Positions 20,490 to 30,061 of a DNA stretch of 64,000 nucleotides are shown here, one piece after another. This DNA is from Diaminobutyricibacter sp. McL0608. GTDB taxonomy: Bacteria; Actinomycetota; Actinomycetes; Actinomycetales; Microbacteriaceae. The notes under the pieces are model-generated. The model was not told the origin of the DNA and ran no database searches. It worked only from the letters and a program-made list of their open reading frames with translations. The position numbers and the translations under genes are program-made. The stretch spans positions 3,410,001 to 3,474,000 of the forward strand of contig NZ_CP154826.1 in the NCBI RefSeq assembly GCF_039613825.1, in the 5' to 3' direction. How positions within the stretch are numbered: position 1 is the stretch's first letter; each line of letters opens with the position of its first letter.

Positions 20490-23400
20490 TCGTGGGCTCC
20501 GATCGAGAGAAGTACCTGACCGGGCGACACCTGATCGCCCGCCGTTGCGTAGACACCGGATACGACCCCGTCGATCGGGGCGACCACCGGGGACTCCATC
20601 TTCATGGCCTCCAGCGCCATGAGCTTGTCGCCGGCGCTCACCACGGCGCCCGGCTCGACCGAGATCTGCCAGACGGTCGACGTGAACGGCGCCGAGACCG
20701 GGATCGAGCCGTCCGGCACCACGATCTCGTCCACGACGGTCGTCACCGCGGTGTCGTGCTGCCGATCGAATTCGCCCGAGGCGCGCCAGCGGTCCTTCTC
20801 CGCCTCGAACGCGGAGGTCTGCCGCGCGCGGAACGCCGCGATCGAGTCGGCGTTCTCGTCGAGGAAGGCTTCGTGGTCGGCGATCGCGAACGTGCCGTCG
20901 ATCGTCTCGAAATCGCCACGCCCCGCATCCGTCTCCGCCCGCAGCTCCAGCAGTTCGTCCGCCGAGACCGGGTACCACTCGATGCGGTCGAAGAAGCGCA
21001 GCGCCCACGGGCTCTCTGCGAAGAGGCCCCCGCGGCGGAACCGGTTCCAGACCTGCACGGTGCGGCCGACGAACTGGTAGCCGCCCGGCCCCTCCATCCC
21101 GTAGATGCAGAGGTAGGCGCCGCCGATGCCGACCGAGTTCTCGGCGGTCCAGGTGCGGGCCGGGTTGTACTTGGTGGTCACCAGGCGGTGCCGCGGGTCG
21201 AGTGGGGTCGCGACCGGCGCTCCGAGGTAGACGTCCCCGAGGCCGAGCACGAGATAGCTGGCGTCGAAGACGGTGCGGTACACGTCGTCCACCGAGTCCA
21301 GGCCGTTGACCCGGCGGATGAACTCGATGTTCGACGGTGTCCACGGAGCGTCACTGCGAACCCCGTTCATGTAGCGCTCGATCGCCAGGTGGGTCGCCGG
21401 GTCGTCCCACGACAGCGGGAGCCGCACCGTGCGCGAGGGGACGACGAGTTCGGTGGTGGGCGGGATGTCCTCCTCGATCTCCTGGAGCAGCCCCGCGAGC
21501 GCCGTCGCCTTCAGCCCCGACGCATCCGTGTGGATCTGCAGCGAGCGGATGCCGGGCGTGAGCTCGACGACCCCCTTCGGCGCGTTCTCCTGCAGCGTCG
21601 TCATGAGCGCGTGCACACGCATCCGCAGCCCGAGGTCGAGCGTCATGTCGCCGTATTCGACCAGGAGGTTGTCGTCGCCGTCGCGTCGGTAGGTGACGCT
21701 GGGCCGCTCCTCGGTGGCGTCGGCGCGTGCGATGACGCCGTCGTCTCCGTCGCCTCCGGAACCGACCAGCACCGGTGACGAACGCCGCTCGACGAGCTCC
21801 TGAGCATCCGCCTCCCGCACCGGCACGAATCGGACGGAGTCGCCGGGCCGCAGCTGCCCGAGCTTCCAGAGCTCGCCGCTCGCGACGACCGCCGGGCAGA
21901 CGAAGCCGCCGAGCGACGGCCCGTCCGGTCCGAGGATGATCGGAGTGTCGCCCGTGAAGTCGATCGCGCCGACAGCGTACGGGGTGTCGTGGATGTTCGA
22001 CGGATGCAGCCCCGCCTCACCGCCGTCGCTGCGCGCCCATTCCGGCTGCGGCCCGATGAGGCGCACGCCGGTGCGGGCCGAGTTGTAGTGGACCTCGTAG
22101 TCGGTCGCGTAGAACTCGTCCAGGTCGCGCCGGGTGAAGAATTCGGGTGCGCCGTGCGGACCCTCCGTCACCCCGACCTGCCAGCCGGCGGTGAGGGCCG
22201 GCCGGCGTTCGAGTGGTGTCGGTCCCCCGATCGTGCTGAGCCGGGAGCCCGCAGGGAGGGCGGGATGCGGCGCATCGGAGTCGGGCGATCCGAGCCGCAG
22301 CACATCGCCGGGTGCGAGTGCACGGCCGGCGTGGCCGCCGAAGCCGCCGAGCGTGAAGGTGGATGCGCTGCCCAGATAGAGAGGAACGTCGATACCGCCG
22401 CGCACGGCGAGGTAGGTGCGGAGGCCGGGACCCGGCATCGTCCCCAGCTCCAGCGTGGAGCCGGCCGGGATGGCGATCGGTTCCCAGAGCACGACCGGCT
22501 CGCCGTCCAGTGACGCCGGGATCGGCGCGCCGGCCAGCGCGACCAGCGTCGGTGTGCTGAAGCGGAGGCTCGGTCCCGTCGCCGTGATCTCCAGGCCCGG
22601 TGCCCCGGCTGGATTGCCCACGGCGAGGTTCGCCTCGGAGAGCGAGACAGCATCCATCGGCCCGCTCGGCGGAACGCCGATCTGCCAGTAGCCCACGCGA
22701 CCCGGGAGATCCTGCACTGTCGTCATCGCACCCGCCTCGATCACCTCGATGCGCGGATCGGGATCTGCGGTGACGTCGAGCGTGGAAGTGGAGTGCGTGG
22801 CCGAGCGAAGCGCCGTGTCTTCGGTCAGGGAGCGCAGGAGCCCGAGGTTGGTGACGACGCCGTCGACCCGGCTCGCCTCCAGGCCTTCGCGCAACAGGTC
22901 GAGAGCATCCTCGCGGGTCTCGCCGGTGGCGATGACCTTGGCGAGCATCGGGTCGTAATAGGGCGATACTTCGAGCCCGGTCTCGATCCAGCCGTCGACG
23001 CGCACACCGGCGAGAGCTGGCGCTCCAGTGCCGGGGAAGACCGCCTGCGTGACGAGCCCCGAGCTCGGAAGGCCGTGGTTCGAGGGATCCTCGGCGTAGA
23101 CGCGGGCCTCGAACGCCGAACCCGACGCCTCGAACGTCGTTGTGAAGAGATCGGAATCCAGTCCGTCGGTGCCGTCACGCGCGAGCCGCAGCATGAGTTC
23201 GACGAGATCGACGCCGTACGCCTCCTCCGTCACGGGATGCTCGACCTGCAGGCGCGTATTGACCTCGAGGAACGACGCCTCCTCGCGGATCGGGTCGTAG
23301 ACGAACTCCACCGTGCCCGCCGAGCGGTAGTTCACGGATGCGGCGAGCGCACGCGCAGACTCGTGCAGCTGCTGACGCACGGCGTCCGGAAGTGCCGGCG

Positions 23401-24133
23401 CCGGCGCCTCCTCGATGACCTTCTGGTTGCGGCGCTGCAGCGAGCAGTCGCGGTCGCCGATGATGGCGACACGGCCGTCGCCCGCACCGAACAGCTGCAC
23501 TTCCACGTGCCGCGCCGGGCGCACCAGACGCTCGAGGAAGACGCCGTTCGAGCCGAAGTTCTTCTCGCCGAGCCGCGCGACCCGTTCGAACGCTTCCCGC
23601 ACCTCGCCCAAAGTGGCGCATGCCTGCATCCCAATGCCGCCACCCCCGCCGGTCGCCTTGAGCATGACGGGCAGGCCGATGCGGTCGGCCGCCGCGACCG
23701 CCTGCTCGGCGTCGGCGAGCAGGCCCGTACCGGCCAGCATCGGCACCCCGGCGAGCGCAGCCAGCTCCCGGGCGGTGTGCTTCTCACCGAAAGCGGCGAT
23801 CTGGTCGGGGGTCGGTCCGATGAACGCGATACCCGATTCCTCGACGCGGCGCGCGAAGTCGAGGTTCTCCGAAAGGAAGCCGTAGCCGGGATGGATGGCC
23901 CCCACGTCCAGCCGCAGGCACGCGTCGAGGATCCCGTCGATGTCGAGATAGGAGTCGCGCGCCGGCGCGGGTCCGAGACGGACGGCTTCGTCTGCCTCGC
24001 GCACATGGGGCGCCGCACGGTCCGCATCCGAGAAGACGGCGACCGTCCGGAGGCCGAGATCGCGGGCGGTGCGGATGATCCTCCGGGCGATCTCGCCCCG
24101 GTTCGCGATCAGGAGGGTGTCGAAGGCGGTCAC
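20486..24133 (-). CDS. Biotin-dependent urea/guanidine carboxylase
   Basis: A single-chain carboxylase of 1215 residues. Residues 1-450 are the biotin carboxylase (ATP-grasp) domain with the glycine loop GGGGGIG at 162-168; about 470-1100 are the KipA/KipI-like carboxyltransferase domains; the C-terminus carries the biotinyl site ALEAMKME with Lys1178. This is the urea carboxylase architecture (EC 6.3.4.6). Enzymes of this family that sit with two DUF1989 genes have been shown in other bacteria to prefer guanidine, making carboxyguanidine. The two DUF1989 genes directly upstream here favour that reading, but the specificity residue cannot be assigned by eye. The start is GTG, overlapping the previous stop (GTGA). 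Confidence 0.9.
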   Translation of the reverse strand: MTAFDTLLIANRGEIARRIIRTARDLGLRTVAVFSDADRAAPHVREADEAVRLGPAPARDSYLDIDGILDACLRLDVGAIHPGYGFLSENLDFARRVEESGIAFIGPTPDQIAAFGEKHTARELAALAGVPMLAGTGLLADAEQAVAAADRIGLPVMLKATGGGGGIGMQACATLGEVREAFERVARLGEKNFGSNGVFLERLVRPARHVEVQLFGAGDGRVAIIGDRDCSLQRRNQKVIEEAPAPALPDAVRQQLHESARALAASVNYRSAGTVEFVYDPIREEASFLEVNTRLQVEHPVTEEAYGVDLVELMLRLARDGTDGLDSDLFTTTFEASGSAFEARVYAEDPSNHGLPSSGLVTQAVFPGTGAPALAGVRVDGWIETGLEVSPYYDPMLAKVIATGETREDALDLLREGLEASRVDGVVTNLGLLRSLTEDTALRSATHSTSTLDVTADPDPRIEVIEAGAMTTVQDLPGRVGYWQIGVPPSGPMDAVSLSEANLAVGNPAGAPGLEITATGPSLRFSTPTLVALAGAPIPASLDGEPVVLWEPIAIPAGSTLELGTMPGPGLRTYLAVRGGIDVPLYLGSASTFTLGGFGGHAGRALAPGDVLRLGSPDSDAPHPALPAGSRLSTIGGPTPLERRPALTAGWQVGVTEGPHGAPEFFTRRDLDEFYATDYEVHYNSARTGVRLIGPQPEWARSDGGEAGLHPSNIHDTPYAVGAIDFTGDTPIILGPDGPSLGGFVCPAVVASGELWKLGQLRPGDSVRFVPVREADAQELVERRSSPVLVGSGGDGDDGVIARADATEERPSVTYRRDGDDNLLVEYGDMTLDLGLRMRVHALMTTLQENAPKGVVELTPGIRSLQIHTDASGLKATALAGLLQEIEEDIPPTTELVVPSRTVRLPLSWDDPATHLAIERYMNGVRSDAPWTPSNIEFIRRVNGLDSVDDVYRTVFDASYLVLGLGDVYLGAPVATPLDPRHRLVTTKYNPARTWTAENSVGIGGAYLCIYGMEGPGGYQFVGRTVQVWNRFRRGGLFAESPWALRFFDRIEWYPVSADELLELRAETDAGRGDFETIDGTFAIADHEAFLDENADSIAAFRARQTSAFEAEKDRWRASGEFDRQHDTAVTTVVDEIVVPDGSIPVSAPFTSTVWQISVEPGAVVSAGDKLMALEAMKMESPVVAPIDGVVSGVYATAGDQVSPGQVLLSIGAHE

Positions 24134-24873
24134 GCGGCGTCCGTTCCGGTTGTCGGGGCGGTGACGATCATCCGCAGCGGGGTGCAGTTGAAGTCGTTGC
24201 AGGGGTTGTTCAGCTGTGGGCAGTTGGAGACGATGACGAGCACATCCCGCTCGGCGCGGATCGCGACGCGCTTGCCGGGTGCGGAGAGGCCGTCGACGAT
24301 GCCGAGGGCGCCATCCGCCTCCACAGGGACGTTCATGAACCAGTTGAGGTTGGAGACGAGGTCACGCGCACCCAGGCCGTAGCGGGAGGCTTCGGCCAGG
24401 AAGTTCTCGCGGCAGCCGTGCTGGTATTCGGTGTGCTGCCCGTAGCGCAGGGTGTTGGACTCCTTGGAGCAGGCGCCGCCGATGGTGTCCTGACGATCGA
24501 TCTCATTCACGACCACGGTCATCAGCGGACGACCCAGGTTCGACCGAAGGACGGACCCCTCGCGGATGTAGGCGTTGCCCTGCCAGGCGAGCGTATCCGG
24601 CACCGAGTACCGCTCGTCGGCGTCTGCCGCGTCGTAGATCAGGCAGTCCGCCGACTGGTTGCCGCCGACATCGACGATCGTCAGCACCTGGCCGGTGCGC
24701 ACGATTCCCGACCACGGTGCGAGCGGGGCGACCGTGTCGTCCAGGATGATCGTGCCCGCGACGGCGGGACCGGATGGATCGAGCACGGTTCCCTCTGCCA
24801 GGGCCGGGACCACAGGCACGGTCGTCTCGATGGTTCGGGCGCCTGAGCGGTCGGTGGTGGTCGTGAGTGTCAT
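24130..24873 (-). CDS. DUF1989 protein, urea carboxylase-associated type 1 (probable carboxyguanidine deiminase subunit)
   Basis: A 247-residue member of the DUF1989 family. Typical features are the VGGNQSADCLIYD segment near residue 72, the CSKESNTLRYG segment, LVSNLNWFMNVPV, and the C-terminal cysteine pair in NCPQLNNPCNDFNCTP, which probably bind metal. In organisms where it has been studied, two DUF1989 proteins together form the deiminase that turns carboxyguanidine into allophanate and ammonia. It lies between its partner and the carboxylase with 4-base overlaps on both sides, consistent with stoichiometric production. Confidence 0.87.
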   Translation of the reverse strand: MTLTTTTDRSGARTIETTVPVVPALAEGTVLDPSGPAVAGTIILDDTVAPLAPWSGIVRTGQVLTIVDVGGNQSADCLIYDAADADERYSVPDTLAWQGNAYIREGSVLRSNLGRPLMTVVVNEIDRQDTIGGACSKESNTLRYGQHTEYQHGCRENFLAEASRYGLGARDLVSNLNWFMNVPVEADGALGIVDGLSAPGKRVAIRAERDVLVIVSNCPQLNNPCNDFNCTPLRMIVTAPTTGTDAA

Positions 24874-25718
24874 AGTCCGCGCGCCTCCGCATAGTCGATC
24901 GAGTTCAGGTAGGCACGGTGCAGCTCGGGCGACGCGCTGAACCGCGGGTCGCCTTCACCGGTGGCCGTCCCGCGCCAGGCGTGGACACGGAGCGGTCCGA
25001 CCACGTAGTCGTCGGAGGGGTCGAGTGGATGCGGAACGTTCGCGATCAGGATCAGCAGCGGGAGCTCCGCCACCAGCTCCACCTGGGTTCCGGCGCCCGC
25101 CGAACCGAGGAATGCCAGCGTCCCATCCGCCTCGACGCGCACGCCCTGGAAGAACGAGACGCTCGGCGGCAGGTCGCGCGTCGTCAGGCCGTGCTTCGCT
25201 GCGGCCAGCGTGAAGAGCGACCGCCCGGAGGGCGCCGGACCCTGCGGGGCGGCGGACCCGTATTTGTGCGACGCGAACTCGTCCGTCGTGGTGCCGCAGA
25301 AGGCGTCGTGGCGGCTCGAGGTGTCAGCCGTGATCGTGGCCAGGATGCGCCCGTCACCCGAGAGCAGCGGGTGGCCGGTGGCGAGATAGGCCTGCCAGGG
25401 GATCTTGACGGTGTCGGCCACGTTCAACCGCTCCGAAGTCTCCAGAGCGTTGTAGACGATGACATGAGCGCAGGCGAGCCCGGTCGGGTCGTCGAGCCGG
25501 ATCCTCGTGCCGCGGTCGAGTACTTTGTGCGTGTACCCGCCCGGGGCCACCGTTTCCGCCCAGGTGAGCGACGCAGGGTCGACGCCGGGCGGAATGTGCG
25601 GCGACGAGGATGCCGGCCGGTACGGGCGGTAGTCGGACGTCCGGGCCGACTGGGCACGGGCGTCCGCCTGCGAGGCGCGCACACTGTCCGTCTGGTGGAG
25701 TTCTGCGATCGAGGGCAT
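24870..25718 (-). CDS. DUF1989 protein, urea carboxylase-associated type 2 (probable carboxyguanidine deiminase subunit)
   Basis: A 282-residue paralogue of the next gene. After an approximately 40-residue low-complexity start it shows VAPGGYTHKVLDRGTRIRL, a DTSSRHDAFCG segment, LPPSVSFFQGVRVEADG and a C-terminal NVPHPLDP, the marks of the second DUF1989 subgroup found beside urea carboxylase genes. It lacks the double cysteine motif of its partner, so the two are distinct subunits rather than recent duplicates. The ATG is preceded by GGAAAGAA and follows the permease gene by 32 bases. Confidence 0.86.
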   Translation of the reverse strand: MPSIAELHQTDSVRASQADARAQSARTSDYRPYRPASSSPHIPPGVDPASLTWAETVAPGGYTHKVLDRGTRIRLDDPTGLACAHVIVYNALETSERLNVADTVKIPWQAYLATGHPLLSGDGRILATITADTSSRHDAFCGTTTDEFASHKYGSAAPQGPAPSGRSLFTLAAAKHGLTTRDLPPSVSFFQGVRVEADGTLAFLGSAGAGTQVELVAELPLLILIANVPHPLDPSDDYVVGPLRVHAWRGTATGEGDPRFSASPELHRAYLNSIDYAEARGL

Positions 25719-25750
25719 GGTGCGGTTCTTTCCGTAGCGGTGCGAGAGGA

Positions 25751-27313
25751 TCAGGATGCGGTCGCGTCGGCGACGATGGGCACCTCCGCCGTCACCGGCA
25801 GGTGACCGAGCTGGATGGCGCCGTCCCGCGCCCGGTTGCGCAGATGCACGATGACGCCGACAGCGAGCGTGGCTCCGATGAAGAGCACAGCGCTCCACTG
25901 CAGCCACCAGGTGTTGCCGGTGAGGTCGTAGATCTCGGGGCGGGGCCAGGCGAGGTTGATGATCATGCCGACCTGGTAGACCACGGCGATGACGTTGAGC
26001 GGGACTCCCCAGCGGCCGAGCGTGAACGTACGTTTCCCGGTCTCGTCGACCCCCGAGGGCATCCCGGCACCCCGCCTGCGGAGGCGGGTGACGAGCAGAG
26101 GGGCCGTCACGCCGAGGTACGCGATGTACAGCATGGCGATGCAGAGGCTGGAGAGCGCGGTGAAGATGGCGCTCTGGCCGAAATTGACGGCGAGCGCCAG
26201 CGCCGCGCCGACGCCGACCGCGATACTGGCGGCGATCGGCGTGCCTGTGCGCGGCGACACCGTGGCGAGCGTTCGCCAGAACGGAAGCGAGCGTTCGCGG
26301 GCCATCGAGTAGAGCATCCGCGAGCCCGCAGTCTGCACCGCGAGGGTGCAGGCGAACACGGCGACGACCACGGCGATGAGGATGAGGCGGCCGAAAACCG
26401 GGCCGAGCCGCTCGGTGAGCACCCACGCGATGCCGCCGGTGGCGAGTTTGCCGTCGGTGAGGCTCGGCGCGGAGACGAGCGTCGCCACGATCAGCAGAGC
26501 GCCCCCGAGGCCGGACACGACGACCGCGCGAACAATCGTCTTCGGGATGGTCTTGCGCGGGGCGTGGGTCTCCTCGGCGAGCTCCCCGGCCGAGTCGAAT
26601 CCGACGAGGACATACGCGGCCATCAGCGACGAGGCCAGCCACGCCCAGATGTACGGGCTGTCGGTGGGCGCCGCGCCCTGGGTCGTGAAGACGACGGATG
26701 GGCTGCGCACGGGGAGGAGGAACAGCGTCACGACGACCACGGCGACGCCGATGATCTCGACCAGTACGCCGACGCTCGTCGTGATCGCCATGAGCCGGAC
26801 ACTGATGATGTTCACCAGGGTGGTGATCACCAGGAGGATGAGGCCGAGCACGACAGCGTTCTGTGCGCCCGTCGGCGAGGTCAGCGAGGGATCCGCGCCG
26901 GGGCCGCCGACCATCTGGAATCCGTCCCAGATGGACGGGAGCACCGCCTGGACGGCGATGGCCGCCACCGCGACGGTGAGGATCTGCGCGATGATCATGA
27001 CCCAGCCGGTGAACCAGCCGAAGGTCGTGCCGGCCATCCGACTGGACCACTGGAAGATCGCGCCCGAGATCGGCCAGCTCGCAGCGAGCTGCGCGAAGTT
27101 CAGCGCGACGAGGAGCTGGCCGGCGAACACCAGCGGCCACGTCCAGAAGAACGCAGCGCCACCGAAGCCGAAGCCCAGGCCGAAGAGCTGGAAGACGGTG
27201 GTGAGGATCGAGACGAACGAGAAGCCGGCGGCGAACGACGCGAACGAGCCGACACCGCGGCGCAGTTCCTGGGCGTAGCCGGAGGGGGGAAGCGGTTGAT
27301 CGAGAGCACTCAT
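25751..27313 (-). CDS. APC-superfamily permease, first gene of the guanidine/urea operon
   Basis: A 520-residue membrane protein with about 12 hydrophobic segments of the amino acid-polyamine-organocation type. GVGSFASFAAGFSFVSILTT in the first helix, the cytoplasmic GELAEETHAPRKTIPKTI motif and AGSRMLYSMARERSLPFW are characteristic. Position and strand make it the entry system for the substrate of the downstream carboxylase (guanidine, urea or a precursor); the substrate itself is inferred from context. The ATG at 27313 was chosen because GGAAGGTG lies 8 bases upstream; longer frames would run through the operator. Confidence 0.88.
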   Translation of the reverse strand: MSALDQPLPPSGYAQELRRGVGSFASFAAGFSFVSILTTVFQLFGLGFGFGGAAFFWTWPLVFAGQLLVALNFAQLAASWPISGAIFQWSSRMAGTTFGWFTGWVMIIAQILTVAVAAIAVQAVLPSIWDGFQMVGGPGADPSLTSPTGAQNAVVLGLILLVITTLVNIISVRLMAITTSVGVLVEIIGVAVVVVTLFLLPVRSPSVVFTTQGAAPTDSPYIWAWLASSLMAAYVLVGFDSAGELAEETHAPRKTIPKTIVRAVVVSGLGGALLIVATLVSAPSLTDGKLATGGIAWVLTERLGPVFGRLILIAVVVAVFACTLAVQTAGSRMLYSMARERSLPFWRTLATVSPRTGTPIAASIAVGVGAALALAVNFGQSAIFTALSSLCIAMLYIAYLGVTAPLLVTRLRRRGAGMPSGVDETGKRTFTLGRWGVPLNVIAVVYQVGMIINLAWPRPEIYDLTGNTWWLQWSAVLFIGATLAVGVIVHLRNRARDGAIQLGHLPVTAEVPIVADATAS

Positions 27314-27346
27314 GGGGAAACACCTTCCGCAGGTGGAGCATCCGAT

Positions 27347-27364
27347 ACCTGTCAGGTGACAGGT
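27347..27364. promoter_or_regulatory. Palindromic operator upstream of the guanidine/urea operon
   Basis: ACCTGTCAGGTGACAGGT has two perfect 8-base arms around a 2-base centre, 34 bases upstream of the permease start codon. The TetR encoded last in the operon is the most likely ligand-controlled binder. No ykkC-type guanidine riboswitch is recognisable in the roughly 200 bases between this operon and the divergent MFS gene. Confidence 0.6.
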
Positions 27365-27463
27365 GCATTGATGCAATGCTCGACGCCAGCGATTGCCCCG
27401 GGATTACCCCCGTGTTAACTTCACGTTTCGATATCGCCGGCGGCCGTCAGCGCCTGCAAGGAA

Positions 27464-27509
27464 TATAGTTAGTTCACGTACAGCAACTAATTCGTTACGC
27501 ATGTGAACT
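27464..27509 (+). promoter_or_regulatory. MFS gene promoter with MarR-type inverted repeats
   Basis: A TATAGT at 27464-27469 can serve as -10. TTAGTT...AACTAA (27469-27490, 10-base spacer) and AGTTCAC...GTGAACT (27471-27477 and 27503-27509) overlap just downstream. A dimeric repressor bound here would block the exporter gene, and the MarR gene lies in the same operon. Confidence 0.5.
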
Positions 27510-27521
27510 CGGAGCATTTCT

Positions 27522-29255
27522 TTGGCGACCCGCACCGGCATCTTCAACAAAGACCACCCGCACTACCGCTGGGTAGCCCTCAGTAACACCACCCTCGGCA
27601 TGTTGATGGCGACGGTGAACGCCTCCATCGTGCTCATCTCACTTCCGGCGATCTTCAAAGGGATCGGCCTGAACCCGCTCGAGCCGGGAAACGTGAGCTA
27701 CCTGCTCTGGATGCTGATGGGCTACATGCTCGTCACGGCAGTGCTCGTCGTCACCTTCGGGCGCCTCGGCGACCAGTACGGCCGCGTGCGCATCTACAAC
27801 CTCGGCTTCGCGATCTTCACCGTTGCGGCCATCGCGCTCTGGCTCGTTCCCTTCACAGGTGGACCCGGCGCCATGTGGCTCATCGTCTGGCGCTTCGTTC
27901 AGGGCGTGGGCGGTGCGATGCTGTTCGCGAACTCGACGGCCATCCTGACCGATGCGTTCCCGGCCAACAAGCGCGGCTTCGCCCTCGGCCTCAACCAGGT
28001 CGCCGCCATCGCCGGAAGCTTCATCGGTCTCATCGTCGGCGGCCTCCTCGCGGCCTGGGACTGGAAGGCCGTGTTCTTCGTCAGCGTGCCCATCGGCATC
28101 GTCGGCACCATCTGGTCGTACAAGTCGCTGCACGAGGTCGGCACCCGCAACCCGGGCCGCATCGACTGGCTCGGAAACGCCACCTTCGGCATCGGCCTCG
28201 TCGCCCTGCTGACCGGCATCACCTACGGCATCCAGCCCTACGGCGACAGTTCCACCGGGTGGGGCAACCCCTGGGTGATCGGGTCGATCGCGGGCGGGAT
28301 CCTCCTGCTCGTATTCTTCGTCTACCTCGAACTGCGCGTGCCGTCGCCGATGTTCAACATGCGCCTGTTCCGCATCCGCTCGTTCGCCAGCGGAATCTTC
28401 GCTGGACTCCTCGCCGCCATCGGTCGAGGCGGCCTCCAGTTCATGCTGATCATCTGGCTGCAGGGCATCTGGTTGCCCCTGCACGGCTTCTCGTACGAGG
28501 AGACACCGCTCTGGGCCGGCATCTACCTGCTGCCGGTCACCATCGGATTCCTCATCGCGGGCCCGATTTCCGGCGCACTCTCCGACCGGTTCGGCGCACG
28601 CGGGTTCGCAACAGTCGGTCTGCTGCTCGTCGCCGCGACCTTCATCATGCTGCTGCTGATCCCGGTGAACTTCGAGTACTGGGAGTTCGCCGTCATCACC
28701 GGTCTGAACGGCATCGGGTCCGGCCTGTTCAGCGCCCCCAACCGCACGTCGATCATGAACAGTGTGCCCGCCTCCGAGCGCGGGTCCGCATCCGGGATGG
28801 CCGGCGCCGCCCTGAACGCCGGAAGCTCCCTGTCGATCGGCATCTTCTTCTCGCTCATGATCGCCGGCCTCTCGGCCTCGCTTCCCACGGCGCTGACCAA
28901 CGGCCTGACGGCTCACGGAGTGCCGGGGCCGGTCGCGACGGCCGTCGGGCAGACTCCGCCTGTCGGCAGCCTGTTCGCAGCCTTCCTCGGCTACAACCCG
29001 ATCCAGAGCATCCTTCAGCCGACCGGAGTCCTCGACAAGCTGTCGCCGGCGAACGTGCAGGCGCTCACCGGTCACGAGTTCTTCCCTCAACTCATCTCCG
29101 GACCCTTCCATGACGGCCTCGTGGTCGTGTTCGTCGCGGCGGCGGTCATGTCCGTGATCGCGGCGATCGCGTCGTTCCTGGGCGGAGCCAAGTATGTTCA
29201 TGAAGAGAAGCTCGTCGAGCAGAGAGTCGAAGAAGCGAGTGCGAGCAGGGCGTAG
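27522..29255 (+). CDS. MFS multidrug exporter, DHA2 (14-TM) type
   Basis: A 577-residue membrane protein with about 14 hydrophobic segments, the DHA2 layout. It shows the motif A loop ([14 protein letters not shown]), motif B ([12 protein letters not shown]) and motif C-like [10 protein letters not shown] typical of antiporters. A long periplasmic loop before the last helix (about 475-530) is common in this group. It would export toxic compounds using the proton gradient; the compound is unknown. TTG start, with GGAG about 8 bases upstream. A MarR gene follows 18 bases downstream, a common repressor-exporter arrangement. Confidence 0.9.
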   Translation: MATRTGIFNKDHPHYRWVALSNTTLGMLMATVNASIVLISLPAIFKGIGLNPLEPGNVSYLLWMLMGYMLVTAVLVVTFGRLGDQYGRVRIYNLGFAIFTVAAIALWLVPFTGGPGAMWLIVWRFVQGVGGAMLFANSTAILTDAFPANKRGFALGLNQVAAIAGSFIGLIVGGLLAAWDWKAVFFVSVPIGIVGTIWSYKSLHEVGTRNPGRIDWLGNATFGIGLVALLTGITYGIQPYGDSSTGWGNPWVIGSIAGGILLLVFFVYLELRVPSPMFNMRLFRIRSFASGIFAGLLAAIGRGGLQFMLIIWLQGIWLPLHGFSYEETPLWAGIYLLPVTIGFLIAGPISGALSDRFGARGFATVGLLLVAATFIMLLLIPVNFEYWEFAVITGLNGIGSGLFSAPNRTSIMNSVPASERGSASGMAGAALNAGSSLSIGIFFSLMIAGLSASLPTALTNGLTAHGVPGPVATAVGQTPPVGSLFAAFLGYNPIQSILQPTGVLDKLSPANVQALTGHEFFPQLISGPFHDGLVVVFVAAAVMSVIAAIASFLGGAKYVHEEKLVEQRVEEASASRA

Positions 29256-29273
29256 GGCAGGGAGGCGGACACG

Positions 29274-29852
29274 ATGACGGACAACAGGAGCCTTCAGAGT
29301 GCTGATTCCGCGACGTCCCCGACGGGAGCGACGAGCGACACTCCGGCGTCGCTGAACGCCTTCGTGGAATTCGACCCGGTCGGCGCGACGACGGCTGCGC
29401 CGGACGAGACGGACCTCGCACAGGACACCGACGACGACCTCGCCGGACGCCTCGCGCTCGCGATCGGACGCCTCAACAGGCGCATGCGCTCCTCCACCGG
29501 CGGCCTGAGCCACGGCCAGCTCTCGGCCCTGTCGAGCATCGTGCGCAAGGGTCCTCTGCGGCCGAGCGAGCTCGCGGCCATCGAGGTCGTCGCAGCTCCC
29601 ACCATCACCCGCGTCGTGGCCGACCTGGAGGCGCGCGGACTCGTGCAACGACAGCCGGACGCAGATGACCGCCGCTCAGTCTTCGTCGAGGCGACGGATG
29701 CGGGGGTCGAGCTGCTCCTGCGCGCCCGTTCGGACCGGGCGCGCACAGTCCTGACGCTGCTCGCCGAGCGCACCCCTGACGAGGTGGAGAGCATCCGTGC
29801 CGCCCTCGCCGCCCTCGAGGCTGCGGCGAACATCGACCCCACCGACCCCTGA
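29274..29852 (+). CDS. MarR-family transcriptional regulator
   Basis: A 192-residue regulator with the MarR winged helix at about residues 60-140 (GLSHGQLSALSSIVRKGPLRPSELA, then APTITRVVADLEARGLVQRQ and the DDRRS wing). The first 55 residues are an acidic, Thr/Ala-rich extension that is not part of the fold. The ATG has AGGGAGG upstream. It is co-transcribed with the MFS exporter, and the inverted repeats in front of that gene are its probable operator, which implies autoregulation. Confidence 0.88.
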   Translation: MTDNRSLQSADSATSPTGATSDTPASLNAFVEFDPVGATTAAPDETDLAQDTDDDLAGRLALAIGRLNRRMRSSTGGLSHGQLSALSSIVRKGPLRPSELAAIEVVAAPTITRVVADLEARGLVQRQPDADDRRSVFVEATDAGVELLLRARSDRARTVLTLLAERTPDEVESIRAALAALEAAANIDPTDP

Positions 29853-29971
29853 GCGGCCTGCCGGCGCACTACTCGGCGGTCGGTGGATGCGGACATAAGT
29901 GGATGCGGGCAACCCGTTGGGCGGCGACTGGCATGTAGGCGGTCGGGGGCTCGACGACGAACCCGGACACA

Positions 29972-30003
29972 CGAATGCCCCTCCGGTGAGGAAGGGGCAT
30001 TCG
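29972..30003. terminator. 11-bp perfect hairpin between marR and the ABC operon
   Basis: CGAATGCCCCT (29972-29982) pairs exactly with AGGGGCATTCG (29993-30003) around a 10-base loop. It lies between the convergent marR and Opp-type ATPase genes; the remaining bases of this 209-base gap hold no other recognisable feature. Confidence 0.7.
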
Positions 30004-30061
30004 CGCCGGCCACACGCACACGTGGCGTCCGGGGGATGAGGCGGCGGGCCGCCCATCCGGT

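Noticed and set aside
20480-21778. Long opposite-strand open frames over the carboxylase, recQ, oxidase and other genes
   Set aside because: High-GC DNA produces long antisense frames; these lack family motifs and ribosome binding sites and mirror the codon positions of the real genes.
27314-27521. Possible guanidine-I (ykkC) riboswitch upstream of the operon
   Set aside because: None of the conserved sequence blocks of that RNA that I can recall are visible, and the interval is dominated by a protein-type palindrome and the MFS promoter. A covariance search would settle it.
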